A stretch of 64,000 nt of DNA from Gigantopelta aegis. Taxonomy: Eukaryota; Mollusca; Gastropoda; Neomphalida; Peltospiridae. The stretch covers positions 53,271,793-53,335,792 of the forward strand of contig NC_054706.1 of NCBI RefSeq assembly GCF_016097555.1, written 5' to 3'. The translations under genes and the position numbers were made by a program. Below the pieces are notes generated by a model. The model had not been told where the DNA came from. It ran no database searches and was given only the letters and a program-made list of their open reading frames with translations. Of the stretch, positions 1 through 14,300 are shown piece after piece. The number at the start of each line of letters is the position of its first letter. The first letter of the stretch is position 1.

Positions 1-63
1 CAAACTGTTGCTGAGAGTTCGAATAAACAGGCTGATTCTGTTGGGGTAGAGTACCAGCCATAT
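1..63 (-). CDS. HGS: HGS exon 16 (partial, runs off left edge)
   Basis: A TTTTCAG acceptor at 64-69 precedes a Gln/Pro-rich reading ([20 protein letters not shown]). Two bases complete the codon split by exon 15, giving NMQNMAGTLP, which parallels NMQNLMTTLP in human HGS. No long open frame marks this exon; it is called from phase and homology. Confidence 0.75.
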   Translation of the reverse strand, partial: MWLVLYPNRISLFIRTLSNSL

Positions 64-3000
64 CTGAAAAGTAAAAAGTGTCTGTGAAAATGTATTTGTG
101 GCAGAAAAAAATGTGCTAAACATTTACAAGAAGACAAGTAATGATACACAACATACATATTTAATCATTACTTTTTAATTCAACTTTTCAATCAATTAAC
201 CCTTTTGAGGTAAATGTATCTATGGCTCTCCCATTCCATAAACATAAATATCCTATCTAATGCTTATAACTTCAATATGAAGGTTTTGAAGCTTACAAAT
301 GTAATATTTAGCAATCTCAAATATTTTAAGTCTGTTCAGTTACCTCAGATTTGTAGACAAAATCAAAATCATGTTTTTGAATATTACAAGGAACAATATT
401 TAACCTGAATTGTTCTGTTCACGTCCAACTGCCAATTGTTTATCTGATGAACAGTTACATTCTAAAATTAAAGTCCCATATAAATAATCAAATGGGAAAT
501 TAGTTGATTTTAAAAATATATTTGGACCATCAGTATTGCACAGAGACATAGTCCAAGTGTTTTAGAATTTGGCAACTCACTGGTTAAGTAAATTTTTATG
601 CAACTGAATAATTATTTATCCAAGTAAAACTTATGTGAACCAACTTCCAGTAACCCAAGATTTTGAAATATTGTCCCTTGTGTACACTATATGAAAAACA
701 GGTAACCTACTTTGCATGTTAAAAGACGGATATTCCATGCCTGGCTGCACCGAGTAAGACTGCCCTGGAACCATGCCTCCTTGTTGTACCATCTGCTGTG
801 GCGGCATACTGGTTTGTCCCTGGTCACTGTATTGCATGTTTGGTTGAGCTGGATAGCTGACTGGAGGGGGAGCCACTGCCCCATCTGTCACCATAGACTG
901 GTAACCGGGCATTCCTGTAGGTCCTGTCTGTACATTAGGTGCTGATCCGATGTTGGTTGCACTTCCCGACATACTCGGGTGAATCGGGTAGCCAACCCCT
1001 AGCTGGTTGTAGCCTTGTGTGGACGACTGAATATACATGGGTTGGTTGGGAGCTGCATGTCCACCAGCCTGTGTTCCCACTCCCGGCCCAGGCGGATTCG
1101 GACCATATCCAGCCTGATGGATGGGGGATCCTTCTGCTGATCCTGCAGGACTGTAGCCATGGACTTGCTGCTGCATATGGGGAGGTCCCGGAGGCATCCC
1201 TTGTGGCGGCATCCCTTGTGGCATCATACCCGGTTGTGTACCATACACCTAAAAACAAAATGGTAATGGTAATAATTTCAAACATACCAGACAGTAACTG
1301 TGCATATTTTTTAATTGTCCCCAGAGCAGCAAGGTAGGGGTGCCTTGAGATCATGACCTTACAATGTCTAAATATCACATATACATTATATGGAAATAGT
1401 AATAATAATATCTTGATATATATTATTAACATAATACAATATTGTTGAATATCTATAATATGGAAAGTTAAATGCTCTGAGTTCAACATGAAAATTAGGA
1501 GAAGGAAAGAAAGCAAAAGGGGTAAGGATTAAAAAGAAAGGAAAGAAGGAGTGGAAGAATCTAGATAAAAGGAATATAACTGATGCTCTTCAAAGACCAT
1601 ATCATCAGTTATTATCGGAGAATATATCATTTAAAATTACTCTGGAGCTTTCATTAAACAATGTCCAACATGTTTTCAAAAGATTTTTTTTTACAAATAT
1701 TAAGAAATAGAAACCAAATAATGTTTAAAAAAATTAATTCGAGAATGGGATGGAAAGAGTTATGCCGTAGGAAACCCGACCCTTACTTTATATTACCACT
1801 ATATTTTACAATACCACCAACTTGTGATATGCCAAAGAAGCTGTGTTAACCAGCTTTACAATGCTATTATCTTTAGTTACTGGCCTTTACAACATTACAA
1901 ACCTGTGGCATGCCCGCCATGGCCTGTGGGTAGCCGTATGTCTGCATCTGTCTCATCTGGGTGAGCTGTTTCTGCTGCTCAAGTCTTAAATGCATCTCCC
2001 GCTCCTGCTCCTGCAGACGCTGAAGAGCGAGCTGTCGTTGCATCTCCAGGTATTCCTGTTAACAACACAACAAACAAATCAATAAAAAAATTCTATACAA
2101 GGTATGATACTGAAAGATAAGAATATTTGTTCATTTTAAACTTTGCTATTTGGTGTCCAACAAATAATCATTTTTGACAGAGTTGAGAAAGTAACATTTC
2201 ATATGTACTTCCCAACAGGTAGGCCATTGATAAACATGTCGTAGAGCACCAATTGCGATGGCCTGTGGAATGGGAATAAAACTTGAATCCAGCTAGGGCA
2301 ATTAATCCTATGACCCACTGCACCCAAGATGATGCACTGCATAAACAAGATGGGAAAGTTACGATGGCTTCAATGTTATGTCCTGCTGCCAGATTGTATG
2401 AAAAGACAAATCAAAAGCACAACTATTGCACTGTTGTATTTAGACCGAAGATGCCTTAAGAATTACACGCCTTGAATTTGGCAAATTAGAGGGCAAGGCC
2501 ATTTAGCCTAGACTAATGGAGATTTTTTTTTAGTACATTACAGCCAGAAAGCAGGACAAGGCAAACTTTAACAAGTGTCTAATATAACACAACAGCACCC
2601 ATTCAAAATAAGAAGTGTTTTTGTAACAAAACAACTCTTAGTAGTCGTGTTCGAGTATGATGACCAGTTAGTACCATGCAAAATAAAGCATGACCAGTTT
2701 GGCTGTGAAACGGTTTCATTTTGAGGGCATTGAGATATTGGCCCAGAAATGTCGATAGTGTCAGGGATGGGGCCCTGAATTACTATCTTACAGATAATGT
2801 TGAACCATAAATAACATTATATATATATATATAATACATAAAGAGTATTGTTAGAGTAAATATGTTCAGATTGATGTGACTAGGGCAATTTGCCGCAAAG
2901 CCTATGTTACATATGATCCCTGGGATCAGTGCCATTTACTTTTAAATATTTCAACAAATGTCCAAATTATGAGACTGACACATTGTGCGCTAAGAGTGTA

Positions 3001-6000
3001 ACCTAAGACTTCCTATACACGTAATAGTGTATAGTGTGGTTTAAAAACACTAGGACATTTCCCTAATGTGAATTAACAAGGGATCACAATAGTATGTGAT
3101 CTGGTCCAATACAGTGGTACTAACATGTTTCTTCTGCCGCATGATCTCCAACTTCTGTGCCATCTGAATCTGTCTCTGGCGTTCAAGTTCTTCCATCTCC
3201 CTGCGTCTTTTTTCACGATGCTCCTCTCGCAGTGCATCCAGCGCCTCCCGGGCATCTCGTAACTGAGCTAGCTTGTCCTGGAGGCTCTCATAATGACCTG
3301 CAAGTAAATGCATGAATATCAGTAATATAAACTACATGACATTGGTTAGTGACATGTATGTTAAAATACATTTATACTGTTGATTTCATTAATAAACATT
3401 TGCTAATTTTAAAATTATTTCAACATACCTGTCAACTTTTAGAGCTGAATGGAATTGTATGCTGATTATGCAGGTCACTGAATTCATTACCTTATTAATA
3501 ATAATACAGCATATTGAACCTATCCTCTGTTCAATACCAACAATCACTCGCGGGTGCTACCGATGACCGACTTGTATGGTTTAACATTAATCGTATTAAT
3601 TAGTAAAAGTTGCACTCGCTTGATTTTTGGGGGGGATTGATTTCCATTTTGGACTTCAACAAACAACAAAAACTGTTGCCCTGGACCCAACCAAGAGCCT
3701 GCAGTCCCTGGACCCCGACTTATAATTTTCTCATGCCTAAGAATTGCCATAGGTTGACAGCTCTGTTTCAATAATCATTCAAATTTAAAAAAACATTAGG
3801 CAATACAGAAATTCATGAACTCAATTAAAATATTGATAGAATAAATGTGTGTGTGTATGGCATTATGTAGCCTGCAATGCTATGCAAGGCTTGGAATATA
3901 CACTAAATAAGTTTAATATGATTCTTAAGCCTCAGGGATGTAAATAAATATTACAAAATAGAAAACATATTTTACTTAAGTTTTATTTATAAGGAAACCC
4001 AGTTTGGAATACCTCGGAGATCTTCCTGCTCTTGGATGTATTTCAGCAGCTGTGGGTGCATGTTACTAATCACTGTGAACAGAGATTGAACAGAAGAGTC
4101 GTTAGCAATGCTCCGACCTCGCTGGGAATTGCTCCGCATTCGGTTCACAAAGATCTCAATACTGCTCTGTAACGCATTTAGAAATTGCACCTGGTCATCG
4201 TCGGCTTCACCGTTCTGGTATGGCATTGCCAAATGGTGCTGCTGCAGTAAAAAGAACCCTTGTATTTGAATTTGTATATTTTACTTTGTAAAAATACAGC
4301 TCACAAATAAGAACGTGACACATCACATTTCTAAGAGTGGAAATATTCTTCCCATTTATTAAAAAAAAATATTGCTTAAGCTCAAATTACCAAGACTATA
4401 ATTAAAACATGCAAATTCTGCATTATTGAATTAAGTGTTTACAATGATATATCTAAAACATTTTCTATAATTAATCGTTTTCAAAGAACAAAAATATCCC
4501 CACCTCAGAAAACTTTGGGACTTTCAGAGTCAGTTTATTAGTACTTTTCTGGGATTCACGTAAAAGTTGTTATTACCTCCTGTATTTTGACTGTAGATGT
4601 CTTGGGATCAGTGGTAGCGACTGGAGCTGACGGTGTAGTTGTTGACACATTTCCCTCTGACCTCTGCACCCAGTAATTGCGATTTAGGTAACGAGCCAGC
4701 TCTGGATCCATGTCTGATGTATCAATGGTAGGAACATTCTAAAACAAAAATAACCTTGCACTAACAAATAGAAAAGTGTGCTTGTTTAACAATACATCAG
4801 AACACTGCTCAGTGACAAGTTTCGGACATCATATTCATAAACTCCAGTATAGACTAGTATTGCTTTTTTCTCTCTTATACACTGACAAATGTTTTTACAA
4901 ATTGCACATAAAAAATAAAACATTGCTGCTGTTCCAAAACTGGAAATATTGATGAAAAACACTTAAAATTTGTTTTGCTGGTATGAAGTATAGTTTTAAG
5001 TTCAAAAGACTCCAAACAGTTTCAAATTAGTATCACGGGGTGGGGGTTTTCCCCAAAGATACCAAGACCATTCTTATCATAGTTAAAACAGTAAATAACC
5101 CAACAGGTTCATTAAAGAAGATCAATCTGAAACCTAATGCACTACACTAAATTCATCAAAAACTATACCATAACTTACCACTGGTTCTGTTGTATAAGAT
5201 GCATTCTTACTACTAGTTCCAGAATAGTTTGGACGCTGCAAATAAAGTAAAAGAATTCTTCAGCAGTTTGTAACGAAAACAATGGCCAGTTTATACATCC
5301 AAGAAAAAATAGCATACTTGTACACTGGAACCGTAATAAAACAAAACAATATTAATCCAGAAACCAAACAGCATCTGTATTTGATGGTAGGGGAGGGAGG
5401 GGAGATTCCCACAATCAAAAGTCATTAATGTTTCATAGCTTCTGATATACAAAAAGTCCAATCAACAATAGTGACACTACAATATTTTAAAGCTGTTACC
5501 CAGATGACAATATCAACATGTAGCTTGTTTTTAAAACATACTGCTGAAACTAAAATCCACTGCAAAAAAACCCCCACCAAACTCCTTTTGTACCAACATT
5601 TTGTTATTAACTATATGATGATAACTAGTTTAACGTGCCCATATACCACTAGGGTTTCGAAACACGCCCATCCTGAGTCCGACCTCCGGTAAGATCAGTG
5701 GCCTGACTCGGGATGGAGGGGGGTTGAAAATGGGCAGAATTTTGAAAATAGCAATTAGTAAAAAAGTTAATAGAATAAATAAAAATAAAATAAAAAGGTT
5801 ACAAGCCCCCCCCCCCCCCCCAAAAAAATAATCGACTGCTCGGCCGAATATTTATATAATTTGGAGCATTTTAGAAGGACAGTCCAAAATTAAAAAAGAG
5901 AAAGAAGAGAAGATCGGACTATTTATTAATATTATAAAAAAAATAGTAATTTCGACATAAAATTTTGAATGCAGATCTAAAAGTTTAAAGTCCGATCAAC

Positions 6001-8342
6001 ATGTCCATGCGAGTGGCCTCGTTAAGGCTGTTTGGGTGCACAGCTTAAAGGGACGAGATGGGTTGCATCCCGTCAAAAAAAAAACTAGATTGACAGTCAA
6101 TAGACGTTGAAGGTGTAGTGCTGTGCTGAAATACAGATCTTGAGAAGCCGGATCCGTCTGAACGAGAGAGTATCAGACTAGGGTATAGTCCAGTCGTCAT
6201 GGGTTGGTATAGTGGTGCGGACGGGCCCGACTCTGGAGGATACGAGATGGTATCACTATAAGGCAAGGTAAAGTCTAGAAAAAGAGTAGATGGGGCCGAC
6301 CCCGCTTCCTATTTCTTCTTAGAGTGGGGCGGTCAATCTTCCAGTGCTGCTAGGACAGGCTTGGACATGTAAAGACTAAACGTGAACAACCGTGGCATTC
6401 TGCAGAATGGCCGTCATACGAGTCACGAAAAAAACCAAGTCGACAGTCAGACGGAGAAATGACGTGGAGGCAAGGAATCTCGATAAAAAAGAATCCAACC
6501 TGGTGGTGCAGGCTGTCGAAACGAGAAGCGTTCCAGCGTTCAATCAGTTCCAATGGCCGCATACATCCCAGTACAAAACTTCATTTCGCTGACAAAAACA
6601 ACGAAATGAAGGACCCCGAAGTCGAGCACACGAAAGCACGTGCAGTGTGTACATGCGAAACAAACACGTCTTACCGCGTGGAGCTCCAGACTGGGAATGT
6701 ATTAACTATAGAGTTGTTGTAAGAGATCATATTAACACAGTACAGAATAATAAGAAGAAGTATTTTTGTGTTTGTAAAAGTAATCCTTAGCATTTCATGC
6801 AAATCACAATTATTATTATTTTACTTTTTTAAAATTAAAACTTCAGTCTAAATCAATTTAATATCCATTTAGTTTAGAATCTTAACCCTAAACTTTACAT
6901 GAAAAGACAAACAATGACCAAGAGCCCACTCCCCAATTCCCTTTAAATATCTACAACATGCATAAATTTACAACATCCAGGAAGCATCAATACACTCATA
7001 CATTTTTGCTCTTGCTTTCATTTTCACTTATGGACAGGGCCAATGCCAGCTGCAGCTCTTCCTCTTCCTGTATCTCCTGCTCTGTCTTAGTCGGTGGATT
7101 CTGAAATGAGTGAAACAGGTCAATAGGCCTTTTGTTCACACAGCCACTACATAAAGTCCAATTATCTATACTATTAGCACAAAACAGCTTACAGGGTATT
7201 ACATCGGACTCACACAAAACAAAGAAAACTGACAATGATCTGATTAAAAAAAGTTAACTAATATTTTGTCCACTATTTTCTATTTAAAAATGAAATCCAG
7301 TGGCTGAAATAATAAGAGGTTTAGGGGCCAACTGGTCTCAAGGATAAGTCAAGTTGGGACCATTTATTTTCTATATTTTAAAATCTTATTGCCCCCTTTC
7401 CTTTCTCTTTTGAATTTCATAATTATTCTTCCCCATCTGGCAACTTTGCCTATCTTTCAATATTTTCCGCTATCCACCACATCACAGTCCTCATCTCTCC
7501 AACTTCGAGAAGTGCTTTTCTCTTGTGGCTATCTGTATCACACACCTACCATTTCCTATCAGCTTTGGCTATGAGCTTAGTCTGACAACTTTGGAGTGTG
7601 TTCAGTAATTACTTCTGGTATTATTAACCATCTACTATACTCCCCTACTACCGGCGATCAGTAGTTGGTGCTGTGGGTCAGACCAGCTTTATTAAGAGTT
7701 ATAGGACGAATATACCAGGTGGATGCAGAAAAAAGTTGGGGCCAGTTACAAACCATTTTTTCTAGGTACCATCTCAAAAATGATGTTTCCAATGGCGACC
7801 AATTATTTTAGCCTCTGAAACTTAACTTGCATACTGTTATATTTACGGTAAAAATAATAGCGAGCTGGGATTATTATTTATTACTTTTAATACTATGCAT
7901 TGATGAATATTTTAAAAGTTCAAAACACTACTAGCAGTCTATATGTATGTTCAACTTATGAGAAATAGATCTGCCGTTCGAGACCTAAAGGGACACTTTT
8001 ATGGATATGATCGCTCTGCTGCCAGAGATATCTCTATAGCGAATACAGAGAATAGATGATTATCACAAGGTAGACAAAGATTCCCATTGTAATACAACAA
8101 AAATTCTAAGTTTGATGCTAAATATCACTACACTGACCATTTTCGAGGTCGCCAATAACAAATATTTTATATCTAGTAACTACTAATATACACTACAGAA
8201 AGAAATCCAATAGCACCCCCTTTCAATAATGTTTCAGTTAAATACACAATAAACTGAAATTATTTTACAATGTGTTGTTGTTATATATTTGATTTATAAT
8301 GCAATTTGTTTTCTTTAATGTTTATTTATTTTTTTAAAAATT

Positions 8343-8379
<37 letters not shown>

Positions 8380-11300
8380 GTATTTGTGTAAATTATTGTT
8401 TTAACTTTAATTTAATGGGATCATAAGCATGATAAGGTTCATTTGGGGAAATTCATTGTGAATATTGAATACAGAACTTTATTTTGGCGAAATCGTAGCA
8501 TAAATTGCTACATCTCTGCATCATCAAATGTCTTGAGTTGCAGGGCCAAAGCTTGAAACAATACGATCGGCTTATCAACAACGGTTGCTGAGGCCAACCT
8601 TAAAAATAATCATGTTTTCTGTAAACCCGATCGACTCGTAAAAATGACCCCAAACTCACTGGTGTCCCATTAGCCATGATGTTCTTTTTGTTTCTTCCCT
8701 TTACCAATGCAATATTTAAAATAAATAACTATATATAAACAAAAAACTAAATAACAGAAAAGTTAAGAAATAAAACAAACGTCACCGACCCACATCAAAA
8801 ATGGTGGGTCGGATTACAAAAAAGCTAATCTTAGGTAATTTTTCTTTCTTTGTGTCTGAAGATTTATTGTAAGGGAGATTATCGCGAAAGGATAAACTCA
8901 TTAAAACTTTACTGTAACCGACATCACAAATTTCTTTGTTTGTTTTGTGTTGTTTTATAAATAAGGTTTTAATAAATTGCATTTAATCGAATGAATAAAT
9001 GAGGATGATCTTTTCATGTCGAAACGTACCCAGTCAAAACATACCCATTTTTGGTTCAAACGTATCCAAAGGCCCATTTAGATAAAAACATAACCCGTTT
9101 TGCTAAGAATTACTTTAGTTGGTTAATTAAAAGTATATTTCATTAATACCAAATTAAGCAAAACGTGTATTCAGGTACGGCGGAAGCAAGTATACATTAG
9201 GGGGTGGGGCGGGGGGTCTGATAGATTGAGAGCGCAAAGCAAAGGTTTCTAGGGGGAATTCTGGGGTAGCCTCCCCAGCCCCCCCCCCCCCCCCACCCAG
9301 CGCCTGATATTACGTACTAATGTTTAAATATGGCTTTCCAAATAGGTTTACGCCATTCGAGGTCCGCCATACGACATACGCCATACAGACACGGACCGAC
9401 ATGTCATACGTACATATACATGTACATATACATTCTGCATAAAAAAGATTATCTCGACCTTTTAATGCATGCGAAGTCAGAAATCTCAAAGATTACGGTA
9501 CAGGACGTGATCGCGAGGAATTCCACGTCTGTTACAGTACGTCATCCGCAAAAATGCATGGCGTAATTAAAATAAAACTGGAGTCGGGTGACATGTAACT
9601 GACAGATGGAAAGGGTTTAGCAGAGCAGCTTTTTTTATTTTTATTATTATTTTTTTTATTCATTTCCTTTTTTTGCGTGAGACGTATGACGGATGTGAAA
9701 ATCGTACATATGAAAGCTAACCTAAAACAATAACGTAGCACGTGTAAATACGGTGTTATATCTGCACATTTCTGGTAAATGTATGCTATTATACCTATAC
9801 CACGCCATCTGAATAAAATGATGCAGTGGGTTTCAGTTTGGTTACGTTCTAACCTGCTCCCACCTAGGTCATTCCGAGGAAAAGCTCAGAGCAGGGTGGG
9901 TGGGGGTGGGGGTGGTTGTTGGGTGAGTGCAGGGAGTCAACCAAAATATCACTACGTTTAGGTAGGTATATTTTGGTATGTGTACGTTTTGATTAAACAT
10001 TGGCCATTTCCCATACAACATTTTTTTTTCTGGTTACAGACTTGAGCATTACATCATGATGGCCCCAATGTCATAAAGACCCCATCATCCGAGAATAATT
10101 ATTGACATCTTTAATTCAAGATGGCCGTCAGCAATGTGATTGGGATGAGATGCCATACCAATAATGTAATTATTCATATTTGTCGTACAGGAAAACGCCA
10201 ACTAAACAAATTATAGCACATTATTATAACTGAAACAAAATCATTTTATTTATGCTTATTAATTTGTAATTTTATTAATATAATAAAGATGTAATTATGA
10301 TGCTACTTTAACAGTCTTTCACTCTTTGACACAAGTGGATGAGTTTTGCAAATTCCATACAAGTATACAGTAAACAATAATTCAAAATTCATTTTACAGC
10401 ATTGTTTATATTTTTAGAAAAACCCCCAACTAAACAGGTCTCATCTGTAGATTTATTACCTTTTTTAATTGCCAACTTTCTTAGGGGTGGGTTATGAAAT
10501 GAGATGTCTGAATGTTGATGGCACATTGATGAGGTTTCCTTACATTGCATCATACGCATGTATTTTAAATACAGAATAATTTCAAAAGCATTTGTGTGTA
10601 GATCTTTAGTGGAAACAACCTACACATTTTCGTCCTCAAGTGGCCTGGCACCCTGTTTCTATGGGTCTCTTTTTAAATTTTATTGTTTGGATATGTGCAG
10701 TGAAGACATGCACGGTTACTTACCTGCTCTGAAATGAAAAATATGACTATACTGGTAATTCACACTTTATTAGTATTTCGATTTTTGATGGACAAATTAT
10801 ATATTATTAGGCATATTACTATTAGTTGATGTTTGTATTGTCAGCTTTACATTAAGCATAACAATTCTGTAGTGGTGACACAGGGTTATTCTGTAAAGCA
10901 GATGCTTCTAATATCATTCTGCCTCAGTCCAAAATGCTTATTCAGTTCAATACCTACTCAAAATGCTGGAATCAAATATTACATTATTTGAAGGTGGGTA
11001 ATATATGGTTTTCTACATTTTTGCTTTCAGTACTTATAAGTATGCATATTTGTTCTTGGCCCTGCTCCATAATCACCATATGTAAAATTATTTAAGAAAT
11101 GCACACCAAATGCATGTAAAAGCACTGTAACTAAAAATATATATTTGTTTAGTGACAGTTAATTGCAATATCAAATGTGTAAAAAAAAATTACTATTAAA
11201 AAAAATTACCAGGGTAAGAGGTACTCTGAACAGCACAACAAATAGTATAACAACTTCAATATGGATTTCTTTCAAGATTAGTTCTGAAAGATTTCTAAGC

Positions 11301-14300
11301 AAATACGTGTGCCTGCACTTCTATTAATCCATTCATTAACAATGCAAAATTCAAGTTATTTAATTTAGTTGAAAATGTCTCAGGAATGGGAATATATAAA
11401 ACAATAAAATTAAGTTATGAGGCCTGTACAATATAGATGGATTAAATGAGCATAAGCACCAACCTAGAGAAAGGAACATTTTGTTTTCAAAATCTTGATT
11501 AGTGATACTTCTAGTTAATGTAAAATTGATTAGCAACTACTGTTTAATGTTTTAAAATTGTGTAGTGATCTCTTAAACTTGCGATATGATACTGATAGGG
11601 ACTCCACGAGTACTCGAGTCTACCCTTGCACGGAAGAGGACTCTCATTTAATTATATTTGTTTAACGTCATTATGTCACATACGCTTGCCGCCGGTTACA
11701 TTATAGGGCTATGAGACATGGAGGGAAAACAAAAGTTGATTGTGTGGAATGCCATACAATGGCATGATTCAGCATCCATGTTCAGTGCTGGAATTAAAGA
11801 TGCATAATGCTATTTTACTTTATTCCTCAGTCACATAATCATCTTGAGTAAATGTTGGGTACTCGGGTTCGTGTCGAGTTTGACAGTCGAGTACTTGAGT
11901 CCAATATGTTGGACTTATGGAGGCCCTAGATACTGAACAAAATGTTCCCTGAAGAGCAAATAATGACAGACAACCTTGACACCAGAACACCAGAAATAAA
12001 ATATTGCATTACTTTGTAAAAAAAGGTTCTGAAAAATGTTCTCTGTATAGGCTTTGAAGATGCAATCTTTTATGTATTTTTAATATTTTTTTTTTTTTAG
12101 AAAAACCCCATCAGTACCATATATGATCTTTCCACGATGCACTATTGTCCAATTAAAATGTAAATGTCACATTAAGTACCAATAGCCATCATGCAGCTGT
12201 GAGAACAGTCCACTTTTTAAGTTTTAAGCTCTTTAGTTTTACAGTGCACTAGTAAAAAGATGGGAGTGCTTAAAAGCAGTTAAGAGTACTGTACATGTTA
12301 ATAATGAAGAGAGAAAAGTTTATTAAAATTGAAGTTGTGTTTGTATTTTGCAGTGGTAAACAATGAAAGAGGAAGCATGATTGCAGTATTATTGTCCCGT
12401 TTTAGCAAATATATTAAAGGTGAATGTTCGATTACAGCACACAGTATAACATTTTACAGGATCTCATGCCGATGGCGACCTTTCTTGCATGCCATATTTA
12501 TTTCTGTACACAGGATTTTAATTTTTTTCACTATATAATTTGTGGATGCCCAGAGCAGACACAATAAAAAATGTGTAGTGTAATACACTATTTTTCGTTA
12601 GATATTATTTAAAAAAACAAAACTATATTTCCTGGCATTTGATGAATGAAAATGAGGTTAGATAAAAGGAAAGTTTGCGAGTTTTGTAAAAATTATATCC
12701 AATAAAAACAAGATCGATATACATGTATTATTAAATGTAACGACAGAAAAGCTTGATAATTACGTTACTTACCATTTTACCTGAATATTTCATAATCTGA
12801 AGTTCTGATAACCTATAGATACATTTAGCAAGCAAGCAGCAGGCAACAGATACACATTAAATATACTGAGCATAATCTGTGACTGTGCCCAAGGTCTTTT
12901 GTGTTAAAATAATCATTAGATGTAGCTCAATTAAACACCACAGAATCTAAGTTCTTTGTACCAAAATAATAGTAATAGTTTTTCTTAGTGACTGGAGTAT
13001 ACATAACATACTGCTGTGATGTTTATAATAGAACAACAAGAATTCTGTGGAATGAAATATCACTCCTACCATAAAATGACAGTGAATAAACAAGCATTCT
13101 AAGAGTACTGTTAAAGCAAAACATGTCCCCTATTTGGCATTTTCATATCTCCTAAGTTCAAGGGCCATAACTCTGTCACAAATGAGTAAATCACCATGGT
13201 TCCAAGTAAAATTTGATTGGTAGCAGTACATTATAAATCTAAACACAAAATTTCAGCTTTATATCTCAAGGCATCATGAAAAAGATATCCGGAAAACTAA
13301 ATGTGGCACAGATGGACGTACGGACAGACAGACTTCAGGACAGAGATGAAACCTATAGTCCCCTCCATTTGGACAGGTAGGGGACTAAAATAATATGTGA
13401 TGTAACATTTATGATTCATTTAATACAATTTTTACAATAATAATAATAATACATTTTTTAATAATTAAAACAATAAATTTAGTCTCTTTTAATTTAACAT
13501 AGTTCTATTGGTCTTGGTTTGATGGATGAACAATTGCACATCGTCTTACAAAATACCTAATACAAACATTCCAAACTTTATTTGAAAACAAGGATGACAT
13601 CATTATTCATAATGTGATGTCATTTTGAGTATTTTTAAAATACCATGACATAGCTGCAGTTGGGGAAAAGCCTCACAAAATGTCGCTATTCTAAGGTTGT
13701 TTCTTCTTTCCACCAAAAAACAATATTAATGCAAGTCTTTCAATAATTTTGAACAAATCGAAATAGGCTTTATTGGAAATGAAAACAGCGAAGACTAAAA
13801 CACAGCGAAAACTAAATCGGAAATCTGAGATTACATGTTTTGGGTTATTAGTTTTGAAAATATTCTTTGCCATTTTAACCAATATTTTCAAAAAGAAAAT
13901 AGAAGTTAATTTAGCAGTCAAATAATATTTTTAAACACTACAGCACATTTTTCACTATTAGAGCTGTTTATGATCACTGAAATCAAACATTACTTATATT
14001 GTATTCTTTAGATTATCCATTTCCACAGAACCGAAGTGTTTCTGGTCATCCTAGCATTTCTAATACCAAACAATGCATTTTTCATATTTTGACAAACGCA
14101 CATGCATCTGAGAAGTAACGGTTTATCGGTTCGAGTTGTAGTCTATTTTTATGGATATTTCCCGTTTTAACGTCACAAACTCTTCGTTCACTCTATTATA
14201 ACTTTATCCAAATGAATTACTGGTTTGTAAATTAACTAAACTTGGTGTCAATTCCTTACGGGTTAAAACTAGGGTCTGTGCCTTTAATGAATAATGGATT

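Noticed and set aside
935..1516. Long frames on both strands across the HGS tail exon
   Set aside because: They are shadows of the low-complexity HGS exon 15; only the frame VYGTQPG... splices in phase and matches Hrs.
6045..6592. Frames in the GC-richer HGS intron block
   Set aside because: They are short, on both strands, and unlike any protein I know; probably decayed transposon sequence.
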